Assembly: GCF_000091545.1 (NCBI RefSeq)
Contig: NC_006462.1
Coordinates: 1-64,000 of the forward strand
Reading direction: 5' to 3'
DNA: 64,000 nt
Source: Thermus thermophilus HB8
GTDB taxonomy: Bacteria; Deinococcota; Deinococci; Deinococcales; Thermaceae
In this document: one piece after another, positions 31,851 to 39,672 of the stretch
Numbering within the stretch: position 1 is the stretch's first letter
How the letters are laid out: each line of letters starts with the position of its first letter
The notes under the pieces: generated by a model
The model's database searches: none
Told to the model about the DNA's origin: nothing
Seen by the model: only the letters and a program-made list of their open reading frames with translations
Position numbers and translations under genes: made by a program

Positions 31851-33125
31851 ATGAAAAAGCTCCTTGTGGCGACATGGACCCTTCTGGCCTGGGCCTGGGC
31901 CCAGTTTCCCCCGGGCCCGGGGCTTCCGGGCCCCATGGCCCCGACCATGCCCCCAGGCCCTCCCAGCCAGGGGCAGGTCTACCAGAACCCAGCCCTGGGG
32001 ATGAGCTTCCCCGTCCCGGCGGGGTTTGAGCCCGCGGGGGAGATGCCGGTCCAGGGAGGGATGGCGGCGGCCTTCCTCCACCCCTCGGGGGCTGAGCTCT
32101 ACGCCGTCTCCTACCCCTTCCAGGGGGACCTCCAGGCCTTCCACCGGCAGAACCTCCAGCGCCTGGCCCAGCTGGACGCCCAGCTCCAGGCCCAGGGCTT
32201 CCGGGTACAGCGCCAGCCCCTCTCGGGCCTCTCCATGGGGGGGAGGCCGGCCCTCGGGGTCCAGTCCCAAATCCTCTACCAGGGGCAGAGCTACGTGGAC
32301 CTCTCCGTCTACACCACAGAGGGCGGGCGGGTCTACGCGTTCCAGCTCACCGCTCCCGCCCAGGCCTTTCCCCAGGTCCAGGGGGCCTTCCAGGCCCTGC
32401 TTCAGGGGGTTCAGATCGGGGGAGGAGGCCCGGGTCTTTCTCCCTTCCCGCAGCCCGGTTTCCCAACCCAACCTGGCTTCCCAACACAGCCCGGCTTCCC
32501 TGCGCAACCCGGCTTGCCCTCGCAGCCCGGCTTCCCCCCGGGACCGGGGACCCCTCCCCCGAACCCCTTCCCCACCCCGCCCGGCCCCGGGGGAGGGGAA
32601 GGATCTCCCCCACCCCTTGTTTCCCCCACCCCGCCCATGGGCCAGGGGGCTTCCCCGCCTCGGGCCACCTCCCCCGCCCCGCGCCCGGCCTTCACCCCGC
32701 CCGCCGACCGGGTGGTGGAGCTCCGCTACGGCAAGGAGGTGGGGGACGGGAAGCGCTTCGCCGTGGCGGTGGGAGGTCTGCGCTACCGCATCGCGCCCCA
32801 GGGCTCTGGGCGCTGGGCGGTGACGGAGGTGGTGGAAGACCCGAGGGGCGACGAGGAGGCCACCTACCTCCTGGACGGCCTCGGGTTGCAAGAAGGGGAG
32901 GACGCCCTTCTGCCCCCGGTCTGGCACACGGGGCGGCGGGAGATGGGGGGCCTCGAGCTTGAGCGGTCCGACCAGGGGGGGCTTATCGTCTACCGCTACC
33001 AGGACGAGGAGATGCGCCTGGAGATCGCCTACCGCCCTGACGGCTGGATGGCCTACTACGTCTACTGCGACCTCGCCAAGAAGGCCAACCCCTGCGTCCG
33101 CCACACCCTGAGGGAGGTGCGGTGA
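31851..33125 (+). CDS. Exported protein with PGF-type proline repeats
   Basis: A 424-residue protein with a cleavable signal peptide (MKKLLVATWTLLAWAWAQ). The first domain (about 45-195) is a compact mixed fold of unknown family. A proline-rich linker follows at about 200-285 with repeated QPGFPT/QPGFPA units and PTPP stretches. The C-terminal domain (about 285-424) includes YRYQDEEMRLEIAYRPDGWM. The linker suggests two periplasmic or surface domains held apart. A strong GGGGAGGTGGGGG ribosome site precedes the ATG. It starts a tight row of four plus-strand genes. No function can be given. Confidence 0.75.
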   Translation: MKKLLVATWTLLAWAWAQFPPGPGLPGPMAPTMPPGPPSQGQVYQNPALGMSFPVPAGFEPAGEMPVQGGMAAAFLHPSGAELYAVSYPFQGDLQAFHRQNLQRLAQLDAQLQAQGFRVQRQPLSGLSMGGRPALGVQSQILYQGQSYVDLSVYTTEGGRVYAFQLTAPAQAFPQVQGAFQALLQGVQIGGGGPGLSPFPQPGFPTQPGFPTQPGFPAQPGLPSQPGFPPGPGTPPPNPFPTPPGPGGGEGSPPPLVSPTPPMGQGASPPRATSPAPRPAFTPPADRVVELRYGKEVGDGKRFAVAVGGLRYRIAPQGSGRWAVTEVVEDPRGDEEATYLLDGLGLQEGEDALLPPVWHTGRREMGGLELERSDQGGLIVYRYQDEEMRLEIAYRPDGWMAYYVYCDLAKKANPCVRHTLREVR

Positions 33126-33574
33126 TGGCCCGCCTCTTCCTCTTGGCCCTGATCCTGGTCCCGGCCCTCGCCCAGGGGGTGCGCACGGGGATTACCCCCG
33201 GGGAGATGGAGGCCCTCCTCAAGGCCGGCTCCTACCGCTACGAGCGGGTGGAGGAGGGGGGAAGGGTCTACTTCCACCTGCGGCTGGCAGGTCTCAGGGC
33301 GGTGCTCTTTCTCCAGGACTGCCGGGAAGGAAGCTGCGAGAGCCTTCTGCTCTACGCGGGGTTTTCCACAGACAATCCCCCCAGCCTGGAGCGGGTGAAC
33401 GAGTGGAACCGGGAAAAGCGCTTTTCCCGGGCCTACCTGGACGAGGAAGGGGACCCGGTTTTGGAGGCGGACCTGGACCTGGCAGGCGGGGTGGCGGACG
33501 GGGCCATAAGGGCTTTCCTGGACCTCTTTGAGGAGAACCTGCGGGCCTTCGCGGCCTGGATCGGGTGGGAGTAG
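33125..33574 (+). CDS. Exported YbjN-domain protein
   Basis: A 149-residue protein with signal peptide (MARLFLLALILVPALAQ) and a YbjN-like domain: MEALLKAGSYRYERVEEGGR, LESLLLYAGF-type strand and VNEWNREKRFSRAYLDEEGD. YbjN domains occur in sensory and chaperone-like proteins, and no enzyme activity is known. The ATG at 33125 overlaps the stop of the previous gene (TGATG). Confidence 0.75.
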   Translation: MARLFLLALILVPALAQGVRTGITPGEMEALLKAGSYRYERVEEGGRVYFHLRLAGLRAVLFLQDCREGSCESLLLYAGFSTDNPPSLERVNEWNREKRFSRAYLDEEGDPVLEADLDLAGGVADGAIRAFLDLFEENLRAFAAWIGWE

Positions 33575-33582
33575 GGGGCGCC

Positions 33583-34278
33583 ATGGAAGAGCTGGCCTTT
33601 CCGGCCTGGGCGCGCTGGCGGCTTTGGTGGGCCCTGCTCCTCGGCGCCTCCCTCCTGGCCTTCGCGCTCTGGGCGCGGGAGCTTTGGAGCCTTCTCCTGG
33701 GGGTGCTTCTCCTCGGGGCCTTCGCCCTCCACTTCCGCCGCACGGGGTACGCCGTGGCCCTCGAGCCCGAGGGGCTCCGTTACGAGGGCAGGTTTTATCC
33801 CCGGGGGGCCCTGAAGGGCGTGAGGCTTGACCCCCTCCTGGGACGGCTCCGGCTGGACTTCGGCGGGGATGGGCTTCCCCTTCCCCTGGGGCTTCCCGGG
33901 TGGGACGAGGTCTTGGCCCATCTGGGGGTGGGCTGGCGGGAGGTGGAGGGGCTGGAGGACTACCTCCTGGGCCAGCGGGGCCGGGTCTGGTTCCTGGGGA
34001 GCCTCTACCCTCCCCGGGAGGCCGAGGGGGTGCACGCCTGGGCCCTGGGGGTCTACCGGAGGCACTTCCGGCGGATCTACGGGGCCCTGGCCCTGGCGGG
34101 GGCGGGGCTCCTCCTCCCCGAGGGCCTGGGGACCGTCCTCTTCGCCCTGGGACTCGGCCTTGCCCTCTGGTGGCTTCTCTTCTTCCCCCACGACATGGTG
34201 CACCTGCGGGGAGGCGGGGGGCGGTACAACCCCCTGGACCCCGAGTTCCGGAAGCTATGGGAGGAGGCAAGGGGATGA
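33583..34278 (+). CDS. Membrane protein of unknown function
   Basis: A 231-residue protein with an N-terminal hydrophobic pair (WALLLGASLLAFALWAREL, LLLGVLLLGAFALHF) and another pair near the C-terminus (GALALAGAGLLLPEGLGTVL, ALGLGLALWWLLFF). Between them is a soluble PH-like or mixed region. Start ATG 33583 lies eight bases after the YbjN gene and the end overlaps the next gene by four bases. I do not recognise the family. Confidence 0.7.
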   Translation: MEELAFPAWARWRLWWALLLGASLLAFALWARELWSLLLGVLLLGAFALHFRRTGYAVALEPEGLRYEGRFYPRGALKGVRLDPLLGRLRLDFGGDGLPLPLGLPGWDEVLAHLGVGWREVEGLEDYLLGQRGRVWFLGSLYPPREAEGVHAWALGVYRRHFRRIYGALALAGAGLLLPEGLGTVLFALGLGLALWWLLFFPHDMVHLRGGGGRYNPLDPEFRKLWEEARG

Positions 34279-35861
34279 GGAAGCTGGTTCTTTTGCTCTT
34301 GCTTTGCGCGTGGCCTGGCCCGGCGGGGGCCGAACGGATGGTGGACCTCCTGCACGGCTTTGCCGTGGACCTGCCGGAGGGGTGGAGGGTGAGCCTCTCC
34401 CCGGGAGGCCTCCTCTTCACCGACCTGGAGAGCGTGGTCCTGGTGCGGGGCATGCCCCAGAAAAGCCCCAAGGAAGCGGTCAAGCCCCTTCTGGAGGAGG
34501 CGAAGCGCATAGGCGGGGGGCAGGCCACCCTCCACTTCAGGCAGGCCTCAGGGGGCCTCATGCTTTGGGCCCAGGGCCTGGCCTATCCCCTGGTCTTCAC
34601 CCAGGGAGCCATGGGGGACCTTGTCCTCTTTGCCCTGGAGCCGCAGGTCCAGGCGGCCCTTTCCGGCCTCCGCTACGAGGCCATCCACCTCCTCCTGCCC
34701 GGCCCCAAGACCCTCCTCGCCGTGAGCGCCTACCTGCCCCAGGACCTTCCCGATGGAAAGCGGCAGGAGGTGAGGGGGCTTCTCCGCTCCCTGGAGTTCG
34801 TGGCCCCAAAGGACCGGGTGCCCTACCGGACGGAGGCCCTTATGGACCCCCTCCTGGGCGTTCCGGCAGCCTACCTGCCCGTGCCCCAGGGGTACGCCTT
34901 CCAGGGAAGCGTGGTGGCCAAGGGCGGGACCCTGCGCGCCCCCGCCTTCCAGCTCACCAAGGGGGGAGTGGTCCTCCGCAGGGACGTGATCTACCTGGAG
35001 GCCATGGCCGTCGCCACGCCCTTCGGCGGCAACCCGAGCACCATCCTCCTCTGGAACGGCCAGCTGGGACAGGTCCCGGGGTACCTCTGCGCCGGGTCTT
35101 CCGGGGAGGTCCCTGCCCTCTTGGCCCAGGGACTCTGGGCTTGGGAAACGGGGGCCCCCTGGCAGGTCTCCAAGGTCCAGCCCCTCCGGGGGACCAGCCG
35201 GGTGGCCCGCTACCTGGAGGGGGTGCGCTGGGCCTGGGAGCAGCAGATGAACCAGTCCATGCTCATGGCCATGGGGCGGCCCGGGGACCAGTTCCAGAGC
35301 TGGCGGGAAGTCCTGGGCCTCTGGGCGGCCCAGGGGGGCCTCCGGCGGCAGGCCACGGTGGAGGCCCGGGCCCGGGGGTTTTTCTTGCCTTCCCCCGCCG
35401 CCTCCTCCGCCCACTGCGCCCTTTCCCTGGAGGCGGTCCTGCTGCACGGGCCCTCCGAGGCCCTGGCCCGAGAGACGGGGGCGCTTTCGGGGGTAATGCT
35501 GGGCTTCTCCATGAACCCCCGCTGGGCGGCCCTGGAGGCGGAGCGGAGCCGGCAAGCGAGCGCCGAGCTCACGCGGATGGTCCTGGGGATGCTCAAGGAG
35601 GGGGAGGAGTTCAACTCCTGGATGAGCCGCTCCTGGGCCAACCTTCTTTCCGACCAGACCTATGCCCGCGACCCCTCTACCGGGGAGACCTTCCGCCTCT
35701 ACAAGCAGTCCTTTGACACGGGGGCCTTCTGGCGGGACCCCGTCTTCGGAGGGGTCCTGGGCACCGTGGAGCGCGGGGGGAAGCTGGAGGAGCTCCTGGG
35801 GCAGGCGGGATGGCGGAGGCTGGAGGAGTCCTTAAGCGGCCTTCCCGGCACCTGGCGGTGA
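34275..35861 (+). CDS. Large exported protein of unknown function
   Basis: A 528-residue protein with signal peptide (MRKLVLLLLLCAWPGPAGAE). The N-terminal part (HGFAVDLPEGWRVSLSPGGL, GGQATLHFRQASGG) resembles the beta-rich PsbP/DUF1795-like folds seen in lipoproteins. The C-terminal half is helical and includes EEFNSWMSRSWANLLSDQTY and DPSTGETFRLYKQSFD. The latter looks like a structural repeat also found in other Thermus exported proteins, but I cannot name it. It completes the four-gene exported cluster; the ATG overlaps the preceding stop (ATGA). Confidence 0.7.
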   Translation: MRKLVLLLLLCAWPGPAGAERMVDLLHGFAVDLPEGWRVSLSPGGLLFTDLESVVLVRGMPQKSPKEAVKPLLEEAKRIGGGQATLHFRQASGGLMLWAQGLAYPLVFTQGAMGDLVLFALEPQVQAALSGLRYEAIHLLLPGPKTLLAVSAYLPQDLPDGKRQEVRGLLRSLEFVAPKDRVPYRTEALMDPLLGVPAAYLPVPQGYAFQGSVVAKGGTLRAPAFQLTKGGVVLRRDVIYLEAMAVATPFGGNPSTILLWNGQLGQVPGYLCAGSSGEVPALLAQGLWAWETGAPWQVSKVQPLRGTSRVARYLEGVRWAWEQQMNQSMLMAMGRPGDQFQSWREVLGLWAAQGGLRRQATVEARARGFFLPSPAASSAHCALSLEAVLLHGPSEALARETGALSGVMLGFSMNPRWAALEAERSRQASAELTRMVLGMLKEGEEFNSWMSRSWANLLSDQTYARDPSTGETFRLYKQSFDTGAFWRDPVFGGVLGTVERGGKLEELLGQAGWRRLEESLSGLPGTWR

Positions 35862-36194
35862 ACCAGGGGACGGGCCTGGCCCTGCGCCCCGCTCCTTCGG
35901 ACCCCGGCTAAAGCCCGTGATCCGGACGGAGGGTAGGTGGATGGACCAGGCCTTACCGGGTGGCGATCCGCGGTGCGGTGAGCAACAACCCGGAGCCGGG
36001 GAATCCCCAAGCGGCCGGGCTCTCGCCTGGAGAACGTCTTGTGCGGCGTAAAGCGGCGGTCCAACGGCAGGAGGGCGGACCACGCCCCGTACACGTTGTC
36101 GGCGAAAGAGCGGCGCGTCCCAGAAACAAAAGGCGATCCCAACAGCCCTCCCTGCCCTAAAGAGGGCCCTCCGGTCCCCGATCCGCGATCCTAC
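35862..36194. other. Convergent intergenic stretch without supported gene
   Basis: It lies between the end of the exported-protein cluster and the end of cbiA. Open frames exist on both strands but their codon use is poor. A small stem (GCCCT/AGGGC near 36159-36172) lies downstream of cbiA and may help terminate, but has no T-run. Confidence 0.5.
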
Positions 36195-37517
36195 CTAGGA
36201 GGCCCCGGCAGCCTTGCCCCTCGAGGCCAGGCCGAGGAGCCGCTCCACCCCCTCGGGCTTCGCGGGGAGGTAGAGGTGGACGAAGCTCGCCAGCACCCGC
36301 CCGTCGGTGTACCCCTCCACCTCCTCTCCGCCCAGGCGGCGCCAGGCGGGGCTTGGCGAGGCGGGAAGCCTTGCGTAGTGGAACTCGTGCCCCTTGAAGG
36401 CCTGGCCCTTTCGGGCCACGGGGCTATCCCGCAAGGCCTCCACCTCCCGGTAGCCGAGGACGGGCCTCTCCGCCATGCGGGCCTCCCCCGGGACCAGGCC
36501 CACCATGGGGAAGAAGCGCTCCCCCACCCAGAGGCCCTGGGAGAGGTACATGTACCCCCCGCACTCGGCCACGATGGGGCCGGGGAAGCGGCGGATGGCC
36601 TCCCGCAGGGCCACGTTCGCGGAAAGCCTTTCGGCGAAGAGCTCTGGGTAGCCGCCCCCGAGGAGGAGGGCGTGGGCTTTGGGGAGGGCCTCGTCCTCGA
36701 GGGGGCTGAAGGGGACGAGCTCCGCCCCCAAGGCCTCAAGAAGCTCCAAAGCCTCGGGGTAGTAGAAGGAGAAGGCCTTATCCCAGGCGTAGGCCACCCG
36801 GGCCCGGGGCGGGCGCCTCGGGGGGAGGAAGGGCCTGGCCTCGGGGAGGGGCGGGGCGGAGGCGGCGAGGCGGAGGACCCCTTCCAGGTCCACGCGGAAG
36901 GCCCGCCTCAGGGCCTCGAGGGGCGGGGCCACCTCCCCGGCCAGGACCAGGCCCAGGTGGCGCTCTGGGAGGGCGAGGGCGGGGTCTTGGGGAAGCCAGC
37001 CCAAGAGGGGGAGGCCCACGGCCTTTAGGGCCTCCTTCAGGATCTCCGCGTGCCGCTCCGAGCCCACCCGGTTGGCGAAGACCCCCACCACCCGCACCCC
37101 GGGGTGGAAGTCCCGGAAGCCCAGGGCGAGGGGGGCGATGGAGCCCGCCATCCCCTTGGCGTCCACCACCAGGGCCACGGGGGCCTTAAGGAGCCTAGCC
37201 ACCTGGGCGGTGGAGCCCACCTCTCCCCGGGGGTCCTTCCCGTCAAAGAGGCCCATCACCCCCTCAATCAGGGCGAAGTCCGCCCCCCTCGCCCCGTGGC
37301 GGAAGAGGGCGAGGAGGCCCGTTTCGTCCAGGAAGAAGCCGTCCAGGTTGTAGGGCCTCCTGGCGGCGGCCTTCTCCAGGTGGGTGGGGTCAATGTAGTC
37401 CGGCCCCACCTTGAAGGGCTGCACCCTTAGGCCCCTCGCCCTAAGGGCGAGGAGAAGGGCCAGGGAGACCGTGGTCTTGCCGGCGCCCGAGTGGGGGGCG
37501 GCGAGGAGAAGGCGCAT
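36195..37517 (-). CDS. cbiA: Cobyrinate a,c-diamide synthase
   Basis: A 440-residue ATP- and glutamine-dependent amidase that converts cobyrinate to its a,c-diamide. The N-terminal dethiobiotin-synthetase-like domain has the P-loop LLAAPHSGAGKTTVSLALLL. The C-terminal class I glutaminase domain has its Cys in IVAECGGYMYLSQGLW and the later His region GHEFHYARLPASP. It is the last gene of the minus arm of the cobalamin locus; its ATG overlaps the cobO stop region by one base, and convergent sequence follows. Confidence 0.93.
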   Translation of the reverse strand: MRLLLAAPHSGAGKTTVSLALLLALRARGLRVQPFKVGPDYIDPTHLEKAAARRPYNLDGFFLDETGLLALFRHGARGADFALIEGVMGLFDGKDPRGEVGSTAQVARLLKAPVALVVDAKGMAGSIAPLALGFRDFHPGVRVVGVFANRVGSERHAEILKEALKAVGLPLLGWLPQDPALALPERHLGLVLAGEVAPPLEALRRAFRVDLEGVLRLAASAPPLPEARPFLPPRRPPRARVAYAWDKAFSFYYPEALELLEALGAELVPFSPLEDEALPKAHALLLGGGYPELFAERLSANVALREAIRRFPGPIVAECGGYMYLSQGLWVGERFFPMVGLVPGEARMAERPVLGYREVEALRDSPVARKGQAFKGHEFHYARLPASPSPAWRRLGGEEVEGYTDGRVLASFVHLYLPAKPEGVERLLGLASRGKAAGAS

Positions 37518-38080
37518 CAGTGCTCTATCCCCCTCTGGGCGGGGACGCCCTGGTCAAAGGCGTGCTTCACCTTCCGCATCTCCGTCACCGTGTCGGCCAA
37601 CTCCAAGAGGGCCTCGGGGGCGCCCCGCCCCGTCACCACCACGTGGACGTGGGGAGGCCTCGCCCGCAAGACTTCCAGGAACTCCTCCAGGGAAACCCAG
37701 CCGTAGCGCAGGGGGTAGGTGGCCTCGTCCAGGACCACCAGGTCGTAGGTCCCGGAGAGGAGGACCTCCTTGGCCCGCCCCCACCCCTCCTGGGCCAAGG
37801 CGGCGGAGCGGGCGAGGTCCCGGCTCCTCCAGGTGAACCCGTCCCCCAGGCCTTCTATGGGGATGCCTAGGAGGGCGAAGGCCCGGTGCTCCCCGAAGCG
37901 GGCGGTTCCATGCTTAACAAACTGGAAAATCCGCACCTTAAGCCCCCGGCCATGGGCCCTGAGGGCAAGGCCGAAGGCGGCCGTGCTCTTGCCCTTCCCG
38001 TCCCCGGTGTAGACCAAAAGGAGACCTCGTCGCTCTCCTTGGGGCTTGGCGTAGGGCTTTTGGCGTTTGGGCTCCTCCAC
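37517..38080 (-). CDS. cobO: Cob(I)alamin adenosyltransferase, CobA/CobO type
   Basis: A 187-residue enzyme that adds the 5'-deoxyadenosyl ligand to cob(I)yrinate a,c-diamide or cobalamin. The unusual P-loop [20 protein letters not shown] at the N-terminus is the CobO/BtuR signature, and [20 protein letters not shown] is the conserved central strand. It sits between the coiled-coil gene and cbiA; the order cobO-cbiA fits their consecutive or adjacent steps. Confidence 0.93.
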   Translation of the reverse strand: MEEPKRQKPYAKPQGERRGLLLVYTGDGKGKSTAAFGLALRAHGRGLKVRIFQFVKHGTARFGEHRAFALLGIPIEGLGDGFTWRSRDLARSAALAQEGWGRAKEVLLSGTYDLVVLDEATYPLRYGWVSLEEFLEVLRARPPHVHVVVTGRGAPEALLELADTVTEMRKVKHAFDQGVPAQRGIEH

Positions 38081-38111
38081 GGAAAAAGCTTACCCCGCAA
38101 AGGGACAGGCC

Positions 38112-38945
38112 CTAGCGGAAGAAGACGGAAAGAAGGGCCAGTACCACCCCCACGGCCGTGAGATAGAGCATCACCCTGTTGAAGGCGGAACCGATTTCGG
38201 CCTTCATCTCCTGGCGCAAGGCCAAGATCTGGGCTTCCAGTCGGTTCTCCACCTCTTGGATCCGCCCTTCCAGCTTGGTTTCCACCGCGTGGATCCGGGC
38301 CTCCAGTTGGGCCTCCGTCTCTTGGATCTGCCGGTCTAGCTTGGCCTCCACCTCCTGGATCCGGGTCCCCAGCCGGGCCTCCGTCTCCTGGATCTGCCGC
38401 TCTAGCTTGGCCTCCACCTCCTGGATCCGGGTCCCCAGCCGGGTCTCCGTCTCCTGGATCTGCCGCTCTAGCTTGGCCTCCACCCCCTGGATCCGCCCCT
38501 CCAGTCGGGCCTCCACCTCCTGGATCTTCCCCTCCAGCTTGGTTTCCACCGCGTGGATCCGGGCCTCCAGTCGGTTTTCCACCCCCTGGATCTGCCCCTC
38601 CAGCTTGGCCTCCACCCCCTGGATCCGCCCCTCCAGCTTGGCCTCCACCTCCTGGATCCGGGTCCCCAGCCGGGTCTCCGTCTCCTGGATCTGCCGCCCC
38701 AGCCTGGCCTCCAGGTTCTGAATCCGACTCTCCAGCTTGGTCTCCACCTCCTGGATCCGCTTCTCCAAGCCCTGGAAGCGCTCCTCCAGCCGGGCTTCCC
38801 GCTCCCTGAGCTCCGCCTTCACCTCTTCCCGCAGGGCGTCGATGCGCCGGGAGAGGTCCTGGATTAGGGGAGGGAGGACGGCCACGGTGGTCTCCACCAC
38901 CCCCTCCAGCTTCTCCAAGCGCTCCAGGAGGCGGTCCTCGGACAT
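38112..38945 (-). CDS. Hendecad coiled-coil protein with C-terminal membrane anchor
   Basis: A 277-residue protein. Residues 63-238 are sixteen uninterrupted 11-residue units of the type IQEVEAKLEGR, the hendecad pattern of a long right-handed or nearly straight coiled coil. The last 25 residues contain one hydrophobic helix (VMLYLTAVGVVLALLSVFF). The predicted form is a tail-anchored rod, similar in outline to DUF1640-type proteins. It lies between cobS and cobO in the cobalamin locus but has no known role in the pathway. Start ATG 38945 (MSEDRLLERLEKLEG) is preferred; the upstream extension overlaps cobS. Confidence 0.75.
   Translation of the reverse strand: MSEDRLLERLEKLEGVVETTVAVLPPLIQDLSRRIDALREEVKAELREREARLEERFQGLEKRIQEVETKLESRIQNLEARLGRQIQETETRLGTRIQEVEAKLEGRIQGVEAKLEGQIQGVENRLEARIHAVETKLEGKIQEVEARLEGRIQGVEAKLERQIQETETRLGTRIQEVEAKLERQIQETEARLGTRIQEVEAKLDRQIQETEAQLEARIHAVETKLEGRIQEVENRLEAQILALRQEMKAEIGSAFNRVMLYLTAVGVVLALLSVFFR
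38232..38759 (-). repeat. Sixteen tandem 33-bp units encoding hendecads
   Basis: This 528-base segment of the coiled-coil gene is sixteen 33-base units with frequent near-identity between non-adjacent copies, suggesting growth by unequal exchange. Confidence 0.85.
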
Positions 38946-38949
38946 AGCC

Positions 38950-39672
38950 CTATGGTAAACCAGGCCCGGCACGGGAGGAAGGAGCCGGCCCAAGCAGGGC
39001 CTGGGCCAGGAGGAGGACCACCTCCCCCAGGGCGATCATGGCCCCGAGGGCGTCCCCGTTCAGCCCCCCGAGGCGGGCCCAGGCCAGGCGGGCCACCCCC
39101 CAGGCGGCGAGGAGGGCGAGGAGGGCGGGAAGGGGGTAGAGGAGGAGGAAGGGCAGGGCGGGAAGGAGGGCAAAGGGCCAGGGCCCCCCCCGGACCAAGG
39201 CGGCCATCCCCGGGCCCAAGAGGGGGTAGCGGTGGAGGAAGGGGAGGAAGGCGAAGCGGGCCCACCCCGGGAAGAGGAGGAGGAAGAGGGGGTCTTGCAC
39301 CAGGGCCAGGGCCTGGAAGAGGAGGAGGAGGTAGACCCCCCCCACCCCGAAGGCGAAGGCCCCCAGGTGGGGGTCCTTGAGGATCCTCAGGCGCTCCTCC
39401 CTGGGCCTCGCCCCGAGGAGGGCGTCCGCGAGGTCCAAAAGGCCGTCCAGGTGCAGGAAGCCCGTGAGGCCGAGGAGGAGGGCGACCCCCAGGGCGGCGG
39501 AAAGCCCTGGAGGGAGGGGCAAGAGGGCGAGGAGGGCCAGGGGGAGCCCCAGGAGGTAGCCCGCCAGGGGGAAGAAGGCCACGCTCCGCTTGAAGTCCTC
39601 CTCCCCGACCCCTTTAGGGGCCAGGGGCAACACCGTGAGGAGGGCCAGGGCGAGGCGGAGGTCTCGGAGCAC
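38950..39672 (-). CDS. cobS: Adenosylcobinamide-GDP ribazoletransferase
   Basis: A 240-residue integral membrane enzyme that joins alpha-ribazole (or its phosphate) to adenosylcobinamide-GDP, the final assembly step. The conserved segment is GFLHLDGLLDLADALLGARP followed by REERLRILKDPHLGAFA, and five to seven hydrophobic helices are evident. It lies one base from the TPR-like gene upstream (39673) and four bases from the coiled-coil gene downstream. Confidence 0.93.
   Translation of the reverse strand: MLRDLRLALALLTVLPLAPKGVGEEDFKRSVAFFPLAGYLLGLPLALLALLPLPPGLSAALGVALLLGLTGFLHLDGLLDLADALLGARPREERLRILKDPHLGAFAFGVGGVYLLLLFQALALVQDPLFLLLFPGWARFAFLPFLHRYPLLGPGMAALVRGGPWPFALLPALPFLLLYPLPALLALLAAWGVARLAWARLGGLNGDALGAMIALGEVVLLLAQALLGPAPSSRAGPGLP

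Noticed and set aside
35699..36142. Minus-strand frame across the convergent gap
   Set aside because: Starts within the exported-protein gene region, with poor codon use and no motifs.
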